Assembly: GCA_002162815.1 (NCBI GenBank)
Contig: MAAT01000021.1
Coordinates: 62,001 to 126,000 of the forward strand
Direction of reading: 5' to 3'
From: Gammaproteobacteria bacterium 53_120_T64
Lineage (GTDB): Bacteria; Pseudomonadota; Gammaproteobacteria; Pseudomonadales; Porticoccaceae
DNA: 64,000 nucleotides
Position 1 is the stretch's first letter. Each line of letters starts with the position of its first letter. Below the pieces are notes generated by a model that ran no database searches, was not told the origin of the DNA, and worked only from the letters and a program-made list of their open reading frames with translations. The position numbers were made by a program, and so were the translations under genes. Shown here in pieces: positions 47,298-57,887 of this stretch.

Positions 47298-47909
47298 TTA
47301 GCGACGACTTTCCCTCACGGGACGGAAGGATTGCCGGTGTACGGGACTGGGGCCCAGTGCCTGCAGTGCGGCGAGGTGCTGGGCCGTACCGTAACCCTTG
47401 TGGGCCGCAAAACCATAACCCGGGTAGCGTTCATCCAGCTCGGTCAGCTCGGCGTCGCGGGTGACCTTGGCAATAATTGACGCGGCACTAATGGCCGCAA
47501 TCCGCCCGTCGCCACCAACTATGGCCTGGGCGCTATAGTCCCACATTGGCAGCCGATTGCCATCGACCAGCACCAGCTCCGGAACCAGAGGTAGCGCATC
47601 GACGGCTCTCACCATCGCCAGCATGGTCGCCTGTAGAATATTGATCGCATCAATCTCTGCCACACTGGCTCGCCCCAGCGTCCAGTGCAGGGCTTTTTCT
47701 TTGATCTCGTGATACAACATTTCGCGCCGTTTCTCACTGAGCTTTTTAGAATCCGCCAAACCGACAATCGGCCGCTCGGGGTCGAGTATCACTGCAGCGG
47801 TAACCACATCACCCGCCAATGGGCCGCGGCCGACTTCGTCAACACCGGCGAGTAGACGGATACGCTCCCAGCGCGGGTCAATCGACACCTCTGCTTTCCT
47901 CGACGCCAT
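47298..47909 (-). CDS. rnhB: ribonuclease HII
   Basis: 203-aa enzyme cutting RNA in RNA-DNA hybrids and single ribonucleotides in DNA. The active site [17 protein letters not shown] has the first Asp-Glu pair, [10 protein letters not shown] and the DGNRLP Asp follow, and the last motif is in [11 protein letters not shown]. The start overlaps the lpxB stop by TAATG, so the longer frame to 47978 is rejected. With rnhA decayed at 5 kb, this is the only intact RNase H gene in the window. Confidence 0.95.
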   Translation of the reverse strand: MASRKAEVSIDPRWERIRLLAGVDEVGRGPLAGDVVTAAVILDPERPIVGLADSKKLSEKRREMLYHEIKEKALHWTLGRASVAEIDAINILQATMLAMVRAVDALPLVPELVLVDGNRLPMWDYSAQAIVGGDGRIAAISAASIIAKVTRDAELTELDERYPGYGFAAHKGYGTAQHLAALQALGPSPVHRQSFRPVRESRR

Positions 47910-49069
47910 TACTGAGCCCTTCTCTGGGTTGCAATGACCGACAATACCGCCTCGGCTGCTTTCTGGCTGCCATTGCATTGTATTTGCCGGTGTATCTCGG
48001 TGAAGTCATTGCGCAACTGTACCGCCAGTGTTGAATCACCAAGCCGCGCCAACAAGAGTTCGGCAAGGGGTTCTGCGGTGGCAGCATCTTGTAGAACCTC
48101 TGGCACCAATTCTCGACCCGCCAAAAGATTGGGCAGGGAAACATAGGGTACTTTCAACATTCTGGATACGATGGCGTGGGTCAGCCAGCCGGTTTTATAA
48201 CTGACCACCATCGGTTTCTTCAACAACATTGCCTCCAGAGCCGTGGTTCCGGAGGCGAGCAAGACGACATCGGCCGCCTCCATCGCCAGGTGAGATTGGC
48301 CGTCGAGTACGGTTATCGGTAGGTCACCGGCATTGACCAGCATCGCATCAATCTGTTGGCGCCGCGCAGGATTAGCCGCAGGTAAAACAAACCTTAAGCT
48401 GGCATTTGCCTGCAGACAGAGACGCGCCGTATCGAGAAACAGCTGGCCCAATAGCGCCACTTCAGAATGGCGACTGCCCGGTAGCAAGGCGATGACAGGA
48501 CCGTCGCTAGGTATATTCAACTGCGCCCGCGCCCCGGACATATCGGGAACCAGAGGTAACTCGTCAGCCAGGTGGTGGCCAACAAAGGTAACCGGGACAG
48601 CATGACGGCGATAAAAGTCGGCCTCAAAGGGCAACAGGGTGAGCATATGGTCGACCGCCCTGGCTATTTTTTTAATCCTACCCTGGCGCCAGGCCCAAAC
48701 CGAGGGGCTGACATAGTGTACGGTGGAGATACCCACTTTTTTTAAACGTAGCTCAATGCCGAGATTAAAATCGGGGGCGTCGATACCAATGAATACATCG
48801 GGGGGGGACGCGATAAAGTGATCGACTAGGCCGCGACGCATACGCAGTAATTCAGGTAAGCGCTTTAAGGGTTCCACCAAACCCATCACCGACAGAGTCT
48901 CCATCGGGTAGAGCGAGGTACAGCCCAGCGCCTGCATTTTACTGCCAGCGACACCTTCGAAGATGGCATCGGGGTGAGATTGTTGCAGCGCGGCCATTAG
49001 GCCCGCACCGAGCTGGTCACCCGAGGCCTCGCCGACGACAAGGCCGATACGTAAAGGACGATTAACCAC
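47909..49069 (-). CDS. lpxB: lipid-A-disaccharide synthase
   Basis: 386-aa GT19 enzyme that joins UDP-2,3-diacylglucosamine and lipid [14 protein letters not shown] opens the chain, with [21 protein letters not shown] and [10 protein letters not shown] as family blocks. It ends with a TAATG overlap into rnhB and follows lpxA by two bases. Confidence 0.95.
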   Translation of the reverse strand: MVNRPLRIGLVVGEASGDQLGAGLMAALQQSHPDAIFEGVAGSKMQALGCTSLYPMETLSVMGLVEPLKRLPELLRMRRGLVDHFIASPPDVFIGIDAPDFNLGIELRLKKVGISTVHYVSPSVWAWRQGRIKKIARAVDHMLTLLPFEADFYRRHAVPVTFVGHHLADELPLVPDMSGARAQLNIPSDGPVIALLPGSRHSEVALLGQLFLDTARLCLQANASLRFVLPAANPARRQQIDAMLVNAGDLPITVLDGQSHLAMEAADVVLLASGTTALEAMLLKKPMVVSYKTGWLTHAIVSRMLKVPYVSLPNLLAGRELVPEVLQDAATAEPLAELLLARLGDSTLAVQLRNDFTEIHRQIQCNGSQKAAEAVLSVIATQRRAQ

Positions 49070-49071
49070 GA

Positions 49072-49848
49072 TTAACGAATAATGCCGCGCTCGGTATTGT
49101 TAATCGAGTCGATAAGAGGCTGTAGAACATCGCGATACTCTTCGTTGGCGAGAATGCGGGTCATCGCCTCATCGAGTTTTAAACCCTGGCGATAGAGTAT
49201 TTTGTAGGCCTTGTTAATCGCGGAAATTTGCGCCTTGTCGAAGCCCCTGCGCTCCAGGCCAACCTTGTTAATGGTGCGCGGTTTCGCCGGGTGCCCCGCC
49301 GCCATTACATAGGCCGGCAAGTCCTGATTGAGATACGCGCCGGCGCCCAAAAAGGCGTGGGAGCCAATTTTGACGAATTGATGTATCAAGGTGTAGCCGG
49401 AGAGAAAAACCCAGTCACCAACGTGAATATGGCCGGAGATGGAGGCATTGTTGACCAGAATATTATGGTTGCCGACCACACAATCGTGACCGATATGAAC
49501 ATAGGCCATAAACAGGTTATCGGAGCCAATGCGGGTTTCGGCATTATCTTGCGCCGTGCCCCGGTGCACCGTAACACCTTCCCGGAAGGTATTATTGTCA
49601 CCGACGATGAGGTGAGTCTGCTCACCCTGAAACTTCATATCGGGGGTATCTTCACCCAAGGTTGAAAACTGAAAAATCTTGTTGTTCTTGCCAATCACTG
49701 TTGGCCCTTTCAGCACCACGTGGGAGTGAATGACGCAGTTATCACCAACCTCCACGTTGGGGCCAATGTGAGTCCAGGGGCCAACTTCAACATTTTCGCC
49801 GAGTTGCGCCGAGGGATCGATAATTGCCGCAGGATGTATCTTCGTCAT
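49072..49848 (-). CDS. lpxA: UDP-GlcNAc acyltransferase
   Basis: 258-aa left-handed beta-helix acyltransferase for the first lipid A step. Repeating hexapeptides such as IHSHVV and IGKNNK are plain. The catalytic His is in GVTVHRGT, and GSHAFLGAGAYLNQDLP is a family block. ATG 49848 has GGA upstream; ATG 49857 is possible. Confidence 0.94.
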   Translation of the reverse strand: MTKIHPAAIIDPSAQLGENVEVGPWTHIGPNVEVGDNCVIHSHVVLKGPTVIGKNNKIFQFSTLGEDTPDMKFQGEQTHLIVGDNNTFREGVTVHRGTAQDNAETRIGSDNLFMAYVHIGHDCVVGNHNILVNNASISGHIHVGDWVFLSGYTLIHQFVKIGSHAFLGAGAYLNQDLPAYVMAAGHPAKPRTINKVGLERRGFDKAQISAINKAYKILYRQGLKLDEAMTRILANEEYRDVLQPLIDSINNTERGIIR

Positions 49849-49885
49849 AGTGTCCATTCACAGCGTGAGCATATAAGTTGGCTAT

Positions 49886-49900
49886 TCACGTGGCACGTGA
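49886..49900. repeat. 15-bp near-perfect palindrome after fabZ
   Basis: TCACGTG-G-CACGTGA (49886-49900) abuts the fabZ stop. It contains two CACGTG cores and could form a small hairpin in the fabZ-lpxA transcript. Confidence 0.4.
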
Positions 49901-50344
49901 TCACTTAGCGTTATCACCCTGTAGAGCACAGAGTATTGTTGCGCGGCAGACCAACTGCCCGTCAACATTGGCACTGCATTTAAAACGCCAGATATTGCGC
50001 TTATTGGAGTCGATCTCGGCTTCGAGCATTAAGCGATCACCGGGTACCACCGGGCGCTTAAAACGGGCGTCATCGACCCCGGCAAATAAATACAGGGAAT
50101 TATCGCCTTCCTGTTTGTTGACCGTGGCAAAGCCCAGCAGGCCCGCAGCTTGCGCCATCGCCTCAATGATCATCACCCCGGGAAAGATCTGCCGTTCAGG
50201 GAAGTGGCCGTTAAACACCTCTTCATTGGCACTGATATTTTTATAGGCGAGAATACGCTTGCCAAGTTCTATCTCTACGACACGGTCAACCAATAAAAAC
50301 GGGTAGCGGTGGGGCAGCAATTTCTTAATTTCATCAATATCCAT
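49901..50344 (-). CDS. fabZ: 3-hydroxyacyl-ACP dehydratase
   Basis: 147-aa hot-dog-fold dehydratase. The [11 protein letters not shown] segment carries the catalytic His, and [20 protein letters not shown] the acidic residue. It forms trans-2-enoyl-ACP in fatty-acid elongation and lies between lpxD and lpxA as in E. coli. Confidence 0.96.
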   Translation of the reverse strand: MDIDEIKKLLPHRYPFLLVDRVVEIELGKRILAYKNISANEEVFNGHFPERQIFPGVMIIEAMAQAAGLLGFATVNKQEGDNSLYLFAGVDDARFKRPVVPGDRLMLEAEIDSNKRNIWRFKCSANVDGQLVCRATILCALQGDNAK

Positions 50345-50372
50345 GAACGTCCTTCAATACTAAATTTGGGGG

Positions 50373-51398
50373 CTATGCTTGGCTGTCTTTTTCAAGTTTC
50401 TTGAGGCGCCGCGCCATATCATCGAGTTGCCCAAAACGCACTGCATTCTTACGCCACTGTGTCGTCTCTGACATCAACAGACCCGAAGAATAGGAGCCCG
50501 CCTTGGCGGTCGACTTCGAAATAGTACAGCGGGCCATCGCCACCACACCGTCACCGACGGTAATGTGGCCAACCGCGCCAGCCTGCCCGGCAAAAACACA
50601 GTTTTTACCAATCGTGGTACTGCCGGCAATGCCCGAGTAGGCTGCCATCGCCGTATTTTCACCAATCCGCACGTTGTGGGCAATTTGCACGTGATTGTCG
50701 ATAATCACCCCGTCTTCAATGACAGTATTGCCGAGGGCACCGCGGTCAATCGTCGTACAGGCGCCAATTTCAACATTGTCGCCAATTTCCACACCGCCTA
50801 GCTGGTGGATTTTGATCCACTTGCCGGCGTCGTTGGCAAAGCCAAAACCATCGGCACCAATCACTGTACTGCTGTGTATCACCACATTGCGGCCAATGCT
50901 GACACCGTGGTAAATACTGACGTTGCTGAACAGGCGTGTACCGCTGCCAATCGTACTATCATTACCGATCGACACGCCTGGGCCAATACTCGCGCCGGCG
51001 TCAATTCTCACACCCTCACCAATGGTGACATGGGGACCAATGCTAACGTCGGCCGCCAGCTGCGCTGAATCGGCAACGACTGCCGTGGGGTGAATTACGC
51101 CACTACTCTGTGCACTGCTATCAAACCAAGCACTGATGCGGGCATAGGCGACATAGGGGTTATCAACGATCAGCGCCGCACCCTCAAAAGCCGCGGCAAA
51201 GCGTGGCTCAAGCAGTACCGCGCTGGCCTGAGTTGTGCACAAATAACGCTCATAGGCCTTGCTGGCGAGAAAGCTTAATTCGCCTTCACTCGCGTGCTCA
51301 AGGGTATTCAAATACTGTATGCGACAAGCGGGATCACCGCGCAACTCAGCGCCGAGGTGATCCGCTATTTCTTGCAGGCTGAAAGTTAAGCTCATCAA
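50373..51398 (-). CDS. lpxD: UDP-3-O-acylglucosamine N-acyltransferase
   Basis: 341-aa enzyme of the third lipid A step. The N-terminal uridine-binding domain is followed by a left-handed beta-helix of hexapeptides (IGPHVT, IGPGVS) and a C-terminal helix. The catalytic His is in VQIAHNVRIGENT. It starts six bases after the skp stop. Confidence 0.95.
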   Translation of the reverse strand: MMSLTFSLQEIADHLGAELRGDPACRIQYLNTLEHASEGELSFLASKAYERYLCTTQASAVLLEPRFAAAFEGAALIVDNPYVAYARISAWFDSSAQSSGVIHPTAVVADSAQLAADVSIGPHVTIGEGVRIDAGASIGPGVSIGNDSTIGSGTRLFSNVSIYHGVSIGRNVVIHSSTVIGADGFGFANDAGKWIKIHQLGGVEIGDNVEIGACTTIDRGALGNTVIEDGVIIDNHVQIAHNVRIGENTAMAAYSGIAGSTTIGKNCVFAGQAGAVGHITVGDGVVAMARCTISKSTAKAGSYSSGLLMSETTQWRKNAVRFGQLDDMARRLKKLEKDSQA

Positions 51399-51404
51399 TG
51401 GCTT

Positions 51405-51923
51405 TTAACGTGTTTTCTTGTTCATACGATCGACCAGCTTACCGGTCAGATCTTTATCGGGTGTGGCAGAAATCACCGCCTCACGCTGTAGCAACAAGGT
51501 GATTTTGCCTTCTTCGACCAACTCCTTAATGGCCTCAAGTGCTTTGGGCTGTAGCTCCTGCATAATTTTGTTTTGCAGTTCTTTCACTTCCGCCTGGAGT
51601 TTACGAGAGACCAGTTCCATATCGGCACGTAAATACTCCATCTTTTTCTTATAATCGCCAGCCTGCTCCTGGGATAGCGTCATGGCCTTGCCCTCGACTT
51701 CCTTTTGCAGCGCTTTCATATCGGCACCAATATTGTCGTACTTGGCTTGCAGGGAGGAGAACTCAATACCACTTTGCATTTCATCTTGACGCTGCTTGGC
51801 AATATCGGTACTAAAAATAGCCCTGGCAACATCGATAACCGCAATCTTATCCTCGGCCACCGCATTCAGGCTCAACACACAAGCCAACACTACCAATAAA
51901 CGTTTTACACTACTCACATTCAC
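51405..51923 (-). CDS. skp: OmpH/Skp periplasmic chaperone
   Basis: 172-aa chaperone that carries unfolded outer-membrane proteins to BamA. A signal peptide (LLVVLACVLSLNAVA) leads into DKIAVIDVARAIFSTD, then long charged coiled coils. It lies between bamA and lpxD as usual. Confidence 0.92.
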   Translation of the reverse strand: MNVSSVKRLLVVLACVLSLNAVAEDKIAVIDVARAIFSTDIAKQRQDEMQSGIEFSSLQAKYDNIGADMKALQKEVEGKAMTLSQEQAGDYKKKMEYLRADMELVSRKLQAEVKELQNKIMQELQPKALEAIKELVEEGKITLLLQREAVISATPDKDLTGKLVDRMNKKTR

Positions 51924-51979
51924 TCTCCCATCAAGGTTATGCTACTTTTAAAACTGATTTATTCTGATTGTTTAGGTGT

Positions 51980-54295
51980 TTAAAACCCCTGGCCCAATGA
52001 AAACTGGAAAAACTCCGTTTCATCAAATTCATTGTCATTCATACCCCTGGCAAGAGCGACGGTAATCGGGCCAAAGCCACTCAACCAAGTACCGCCGATA
52101 CCCATGGAATAGCGCAGTTCACCGAACTCCGGTTTAAAGCAGTTCGCCTGGGTGGGGCTACAGTCGGTATCAAAAACATTACCGGCATCAATAAAGAAGG
52201 CCGCCTGCACACTGCGATTATCGGCCATAAAGGGCACGGGAAAGATCACCTCAGCCGAACCTGTAATCTTGACATTACCACCAAAGGCGTCGGAGTCATC
52301 AAAGCCTGGAAAGGGGGTATCCTGTGGGCCCAGGGTATTGCGCTTAAAGCCACGCACGGAACCAAAGCCACCGCCGTAATAGTTCTTGAAAAAAGGCAGC
52401 CGCTCGGTATCGCCGAGGCCAATGCCATAGCCGAAATCCGACTTTAAATGTAGGGTTAAACTGCTCGTTAGGGGATGGAAATACTGCGCCGAATAACTAA
52501 ACTTAAGGTATTCCATGTCTCCCAGTGGGGTAGAAAATTCAACCCCGGCGCGCTGGGAGGCGCCACGAGTGGCCAGTACACCCCGGTTCAGGGTTGACTT
52601 ACTCCAGTTCAAACTGCTGGTGATCATATTGTAGTTATCACCGTTTTCAGCGAGAAACTCCCTGATTTCCTGGGTCGGAAACAAACCGACATCAATTTGT
52701 AGTTGCTCGAAGCCAAAACCGATGCTAATCCGAGAGGTTTCTGACAGCGGATAGCCAAAGGTGACGCCGGTATTGAAGCTGTCGGTGGTGTAATCGGCGA
52801 CATCAAACTCGCCGTAATCCGTCGAGGTGAAGGACACGCGATAGCCCGCGCTGACACCGTCTTTGGTGAAGTAGGGGTTGTTAAATGACAGCGAAGCGCT
52901 GTCGCGGTAACTACTGCTGCTCAGCCCTAGGCTAACGGAGTTGCCGGTGCCCAAAAAATTGCTTTCGGAAACATTGCCGCCGAGGATGATACCCGAGCCC
53001 TGAGCGATACCCAGGCTGGCGCCAATGCTACCCGACGGTTGCTCTTCGACGGTATAAAAAACATCGAGCTGGTCATTGGTACCGGGGACCTCGCGCGTCT
53101 CCATATCCACTTGCTTGAAGTAACTGAGGCGCTCGAGCCGTACTTTGGAGTGTTCGAGTAGGGTATTGGATGCCGAGGCACCCTCCATCTGGCGCATTTC
53201 ACGGCGCAGTACTTCGTCATCGGTTTTAGTATTGCCGCGAAACTCAATGCGCCGCACATAGGAGCGTTTACCGGGCGTCACATAGTAGGTGATCTTTGCC
53301 GTCTTCGCCTCGTCATCGAGTTCGGTATAGCCCTCGACCTCGGCAAAGGTATAGCCATCGGCTCCTAGGCGTCGAATGATTACGTCATTGGTGGAGGTCA
53401 TCAACACCTGGGAAAACGTCATACCCGGGCGCGTTAAAATCAGCAGGCGCAAAAAATTTTCGGGAAGAATGAGCTCCCCCGCCAACTCAACCTCACCAAC
53501 GGTATAGACATCACCCTCGTTAATATTAACGGTAACGAAAACGGCATCTCTGTCGGGACTAATCGTAACTTGCGTGGAGTCAATGCTGAATTTCAGGTAG
53601 CCCCGATCCAAATACCAGGACTCTAAGCGCTCGAGATCACCAGAGAGCTTTTCACGGGAGTACTTGTCGTCGTTAAAAATCCAGGACAACATCGAGGTAG
53701 TTTTCAATTCAAAGAGCTTCAGCACGGCCTCATCGTCAAAGGCACTGTTACCCACCACATTGATGTGTTTGATTGAGGCGACCTGCCCCTCATCAATGGT
53801 TAAGTTGACCGCCACCCGGTTGCGCGGCAGGATTTCAATGTCCGAGACCACGGAAGCGCCGTAGCGGCCCTGACTCACATACTGGCGGCGTAGCTCCTGG
53901 CTCATGCCCTCCAATACGGTCTGGCGGAAAATCTGACCCTCGGCCAAACCGGCATCGCGCAAGGCACTTAACAGGTCCGGGGTTTCAATTGCCTTGTTGC
54001 CATCGATATTGATTTCGGCAACGGCGGGCCTCTCCTCGAGGCTAACCACCAGCACATTGCCATCCCGAGCGATGTGAATATCATTGAAATAGCCGCTCTT
54101 AAATAGCGCTCTCACTGCCGAGCGAATACCCACCTCGTCAATCAACTCACCAGCCTGTACCGGTAACGAAGAAAAGACGGTTCCCGCCGAGACCCGTTGC
54201 AGGCCCTCGAGGCGAATATCTTCAATTTGAAAAACCTCGGCGGAGGCGAATAGGGGACACAGACAAAGCAACAGCGGCAGAAGGAGTCGTTTCAT
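51980..54295 (-). CDS. bamA: outer-membrane protein assembly factor BamA
   Basis: 771-aa Omp85 protein with a signal peptide (LLLPLLLCLCPLFASA), five POTRA domains (about 20-420) and a C-terminal 16-strand barrel. The lid/loop motif VRGF is in the GGFGSVRGFKRNTLG block, and the chain ends in a Phe (FSLGQGF), the usual barrel signal. It follows rseP by 42 bases. Confidence 0.96.
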   Translation of the reverse strand: MKRLLLPLLLCLCPLFASAEVFQIEDIRLEGLQRVSAGTVFSSLPVQAGELIDEVGIRSAVRALFKSGYFNDIHIARDGNVLVVSLEERPAVAEINIDGNKAIETPDLLSALRDAGLAEGQIFRQTVLEGMSQELRRQYVSQGRYGASVVSDIEILPRNRVAVNLTIDEGQVASIKHINVVGNSAFDDEAVLKLFELKTTSMLSWIFNDDKYSREKLSGDLERLESWYLDRGYLKFSIDSTQVTISPDRDAVFVTVNINEGDVYTVGEVELAGELILPENFLRLLILTRPGMTFSQVLMTSTNDVIIRRLGADGYTFAEVEGYTELDDEAKTAKITYYVTPGKRSYVRRIEFRGNTKTDDEVLRREMRQMEGASASNTLLEHSKVRLERLSYFKQVDMETREVPGTNDQLDVFYTVEEQPSGSIGASLGIAQGSGIILGGNVSESNFLGTGNSVSLGLSSSSYRDSASLSFNNPYFTKDGVSAGYRVSFTSTDYGEFDVADYTTDSFNTGVTFGYPLSETSRISIGFGFEQLQIDVGLFPTQEIREFLAENGDNYNMITSSLNWSKSTLNRGVLATRGASQRAGVEFSTPLGDMEYLKFSYSAQYFHPLTSSLTLHLKSDFGYGIGLGDTERLPFFKNYYGGGFGSVRGFKRNTLGPQDTPFPGFDDSDAFGGNVKITGSAEVIFPVPFMADNRSVQAAFFIDAGNVFDTDCSPTQANCFKPEFGELRYSMGIGGTWLSGFGPITVALARGMNDNEFDETEFFQFSLGQGF

Positions 54296-54337
54296 GGACG
54301 CGTAAGGTAACTCTTGTTGTTAGTTTAGTTTATCGAC

Positions 54338-55690
54338 TCAAAGCCGTAGCAGGTCATTGTATAGTGCCAGCACCATCAAACCAATAATAAAGAACAGACC
54401 AAATTGCTGGCCAACCTCCTGCACCCGCAGGGACACAGGACTGCCCTTTATTGCCTCGACCACATAGTAAAGTAAATGACCGCCATCCAACACCGGCACA
54501 GGTAATAGGTTGAGCACGCCCAGACTAACACTGAGCAATGCCATAAACTGCAGGAAGGACACCAAACCGTAATCGGCCGACTTACTCGCCACTTTGGCAA
54601 TGGTAATGGGCCCGCTTAAATGCTCAACGGAAAGTGCACCGCTCAACATTTTTCCGATGGAGTTGATGATCATCTGCGTGGTCGACCAGGTCTGCGACAG
54701 ACCCTTGGCAAAAGCACCACCCGGCCCGTAGCGCGTTTCACGGAAAAAATCTTCCGGCCACTCTGGCGTCACTACGCTGACGCCGACCTGACCAAACGTC
54801 TCGCCCGCCTGTTCGACACGGCGCGGTGTTACGCTTAACACCAAGGTTTGCCCCTCGCGCTCGACAAGTGCCGCAATAGCCTGCCCCGGCCGGGTCCGAA
54901 CATGTTCGACCCAGGCATACCAATCGACCATCGCCACACCATCGGCCGACAGCAATAGGTCACCGCTGAGAAAGCCAGCTTGGTCCGCGGGGCCACCCGG
55001 CGTAACAGCATCCACCTGCGGCAGTACCTTCGGCCTGTAGAGCTCAACACCCAAACTACCAATGGGGTCGGGAACTTTAGCATCGACCTGCCAACCCGCA
55101 AGAGAGGCCGCACTTTCGTACTGTAAATTGGAATCGGCATAGCCAACGGTGAAGCGGATCTCGCCATCATCACCAATGCGATGCACCAAGCGCTCGCCAA
55201 GTGTCTGCCAGGTGGGCGTCGGCTCGCCATCGACAGCGAGAATTTCCTGCCCGGCCTCCAGCCCTGCGCGCTCGGCAACCGAATCGGGAGCGACACCACC
55301 CACTACCGGTGCCACACCCTGTACGCCGAGCATATAGACAAGCCAATACAGCAAAATGGCGAGAATAAAGTTGGCCAGCGGACCCGCCACGACCGTCGCC
55401 ATACGCTGCCACACCGTCTTACGATTGAAAGCAAAGGGAATATCGGCATCGGCAATATTGCCCTCCCTCTCGTCAACCATTTTCACATAGCCACCGAGGG
55501 GTAAGGCCGCAATAACAAACTCGGTGCCATGGCGGTCATGCCAGCGCAATAAGGGAGTGCCAAAACCGATGGAGAAACGCAGCACTTTAATGCCACAGCG
55601 CCGAGCAACCCAGAAGTGACCAAACTCATGAAAGGTCACCAGCACACCCAGTACGACGAGGGTATAAAAAACCATTTGTAGAAATGCCAT
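54338..55690 (-). CDS. rseP: site-2 membrane metalloprotease RseP
   Basis: 450-aa inner-membrane zinc protease that cuts RseA to free sigma-E. The zinc motif HEFGH is near residue 21, two PDZ domains (about 115-290) lie in the middle, and the second metal motif is LPVPVLDGGHLLYY. It lies between dxr and bamA as in E. coli. Confidence 0.95.
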   Translation of the reverse strand: MAFLQMVFYTLVVLGVLVTFHEFGHFWVARRCGIKVLRFSIGFGTPLLRWHDRHGTEFVIAALPLGGYVKMVDEREGNIADADIPFAFNRKTVWQRMATVVAGPLANFILAILLYWLVYMLGVQGVAPVVGGVAPDSVAERAGLEAGQEILAVDGEPTPTWQTLGERLVHRIGDDGEIRFTVGYADSNLQYESAASLAGWQVDAKVPDPIGSLGVELYRPKVLPQVDAVTPGGPADQAGFLSGDLLLSADGVAMVDWYAWVEHVRTRPGQAIAALVEREGQTLVLSVTPRRVEQAGETFGQVGVSVVTPEWPEDFFRETRYGPGGAFAKGLSQTWSTTQMIINSIGKMLSGALSVEHLSGPITIAKVASKSADYGLVSFLQFMALLSVSLGVLNLLPVPVLDGGHLLYYVVEAIKGSPVSLRVQEVGQQFGLFFIIGLMVLALYNDLLRL

Positions 55691-55747
55691 AAAAAGCCGC
55701 TCTCGTGTTATTCAGCCATGCACCCAGAATTTGGGGCCGCCACTATC

Positions 55748-56926
55748 TTACACCTGTCTAGCGATCACCTCGCGCGCCATCGCTCGGGCGCGCCGGTCCG
55801 CGTCTTGGACTGCCGCCAACTCGCAAGGTTCACCTCGCCGCCAGGCCTGCATAACACTGTCGACAACAGCGGCGATACGGGTAAAACCAATGGTTTTATT
55901 TAAAAAAGCCTCAACCGCCACCTCGTTAGCGGCATTCAATGCCGTCGGGGCATCGCCACGACTCTCCGCCGCCGCGCGGGCCAGCCGCAGTGCGGGAAAA
56001 CGTTGCTCATCCGGCGCCTCAAAATTGAGACTGGCAATGGTAATTAAATCGAGCGAGCTAACACCGGATTCCATTCTCTGTGGCCAGGCCAGTGCATGGG
56101 CAATCGGGGTGCGCATATCGGGATTACCCAATTGCGCCAACACCGAGCCGTCTCGATACTCGACCAGAGAGTGGATAATGCTTTCGGGGTGAATCACGAT
56201 ATCGATATCACTGGCCGCCACGGCAAACAGCCAGCTAGCCTCGATCAACTCCAAACCCTTGTTCATCATGGTCGCGGAATCGACAGAGATCTTGCGACCC
56301 ATGGCCCAATTGGGGTGGGCACAGGCCTGGTCTGGGGTCTTCGTCGCCAAGTCCGCCAGCGGGGTCGTTCGAAAGGGGCCGCCCGAGGCAGAGAGCAATA
56401 GACGCCGTACACCGGCCTGTTCGCGGCCGCTGTAATCCGCTGGCAGGCATTGAAAAATGGCGTTGTGCTCACTGTCGATAGGCAACAAAATCGCCTTTGA
56501 TTTGGCCACCTCATCCATAAACAGCTGCCCCGCCATCACCAAGGCCTCTTTATTCGCCAACAAGATTTTTTTACCGGCCTTTACCGCCGCCAAGGTGGGT
56601 AGCAAGCCCGCCGCACCGACGATGGCCGCCATCACCGTATCAACCTCGGCGTGAGCGGCAACCGTAGCCAGGCCCGACTCACCCCACAGCACCTCGACAC
56701 TACTGCCCACCAACGTACGCAAGTGCTCGGCTGCGGCTTCCGAGCCCAGCACCGCATAACGCGGATGAAATTGCTGACACTGCTGCGCCAGCGCTTCAAC
56801 GCGCTGATTCGCGGTCAGAGCAAAGACCTGAAACTGCTCCGTATGCCTGGCGACCACATCGAGAGTGCTGACACCAATGGACCCCGTGGAGCCGAGAATT
56901 GTAAGGTTTTGTGTAGGCAGCTTCAT
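55748..56926 (-). CDS. dxr: 1-deoxy-D-xylulose 5-phosphate reductoisomerase
   Basis: 392-aa MEP-pathway enzyme using NADPH. The coenzyme motif [13 protein letters not shown] is at 12-24. [11 protein letters not shown], the metal site [14 protein letters not shown] and the flexible loop [23 protein letters not shown] follow. It lies between cdsA and rseP. Confidence 0.96.
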   Translation of the reverse strand: MKLPTQNLTILGSTGSIGVSTLDVVARHTEQFQVFALTANQRVEALAQQCQQFHPRYAVLGSEAAAEHLRTLVGSSVEVLWGESGLATVAAHAEVDTVMAAIVGAAGLLPTLAAVKAGKKILLANKEALVMAGQLFMDEVAKSKAILLPIDSEHNAIFQCLPADYSGREQAGVRRLLLSASGGPFRTTPLADLATKTPDQACAHPNWAMGRKISVDSATMMNKGLELIEASWLFAVAASDIDIVIHPESIIHSLVEYRDGSVLAQLGNPDMRTPIAHALAWPQRMESGVSSLDLITIASLNFEAPDEQRFPALRLARAAAESRGDAPTALNAANEVAVEAFLNKTIGFTRIAAVVDSVMQAWRRGEPCELAAVQDADRRARAMAREVIARQV

Positions 56927-57047
56927 AACGAGGTTAACTTTCGTCCACGTGAATAATAGGAGGCAGCGACTGGCAGGCGTAGATGCCGTCCCGAGGCAGG
57001 GGCAGAACTAGCCCAACGATTAGAGGCAACGGTTTAGTGGTATTACA

Positions 57048-57887
57048 TTAGAGGCGATTGTACAGCAGCGACAAACCGAGACCGAAGACAGGTAAGGCGG
57101 CGGTTAGACCGTCGATCCGATCCAGTACACCGCCGTGACCGGGTAAAATGGTGCCGCTATCTTTAACGCCGCGCTGGCGCTTAAGCATGCTTTCAAGCAG
57201 GTCGCCCAATACCGAGGCCAGCCCCGTTACCATCGCCAAACCCACCCACAGGAGCAAGCGCGAGGCCTCTATATTCATAACCCAGCCAGTGGCAAGCACC
57301 GCCGCAAGGATAGCCAATTGACCGCCGAGCAAACCCTCCCAGGTTTTGCCTGGGCTCACCTTCGAAGCCAACTTGGTACGACCGAAGGCACGACCGACGA
57401 AATAGCCGCCGATATCGGCCAGTGCCACCAAAAGGACAACGGATAAGACTAACTGCGGCCCCGCAGTGAGTGAAATCAGACCCGCAAGAGCCAGCCACAT
57501 CGGCAACAACACCAACAAGCCCATAGATAAACAGAGCCAGCGCCGGCCCCAGAGAATGGCGCTACTGGGATAGCTTTGCACCCAAAGCAGTGCGATGGCC
57601 CACCAGGTACAGGCCACGAGCAATAAGAAACGGGGCTTTTCAGCGAAAATAATGTTCTGCTCATAACCGAGATAGCCGGCCAGAGCGGCACCCAGGGCTA
57701 AAACAGATAGCGTGTACAAACCCCGTAAGGCCGCGCTTTCTAAGCCAGCAAGATGACTCCACTCCCATGCAGCGTAAGCCAAGACGCCCGCCATCACTCC
57801 AATAAAACCCAGTGCCGGCAGAGCAAACAAAGCGGCAAGAAAAGCCAGCGCTAGAACCAAGCCGGTTATTACCCGCTGTTTTAACAT
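57048..57887 (-). CDS. cdsA: phosphatidate cytidylyltransferase
   Basis: 279-aa membrane enzyme making CDP-diacylglycerol. About eight helices are seen, and the CDP-alcohol signature is SVLGDLLESMLKRQRGVKDSGTILPGHGGVLDRIDG at the C-terminus. ATG 57887 overlaps the uppS stop as TAATG; a start seven codons earlier was rejected. Confidence 0.95.
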   Translation of the reverse strand: MLKQRVITGLVLALAFLAALFALPALGFIGVMAGVLAYAAWEWSHLAGLESAALRGLYTLSVLALGAALAGYLGYEQNIIFAEKPRFLLLVACTWWAIALLWVQSYPSSAILWGRRWLCLSMGLLVLLPMWLALAGLISLTAGPQLVLSVVLLVALADIGGYFVGRAFGRTKLASKVSPGKTWEGLLGGQLAILAAVLATGWVMNIEASRLLLWVGLAMVTGLASVLGDLLESMLKRQRGVKDSGTILPGHGGVLDRIDGLTAALPVFGLGLSLLYNRL

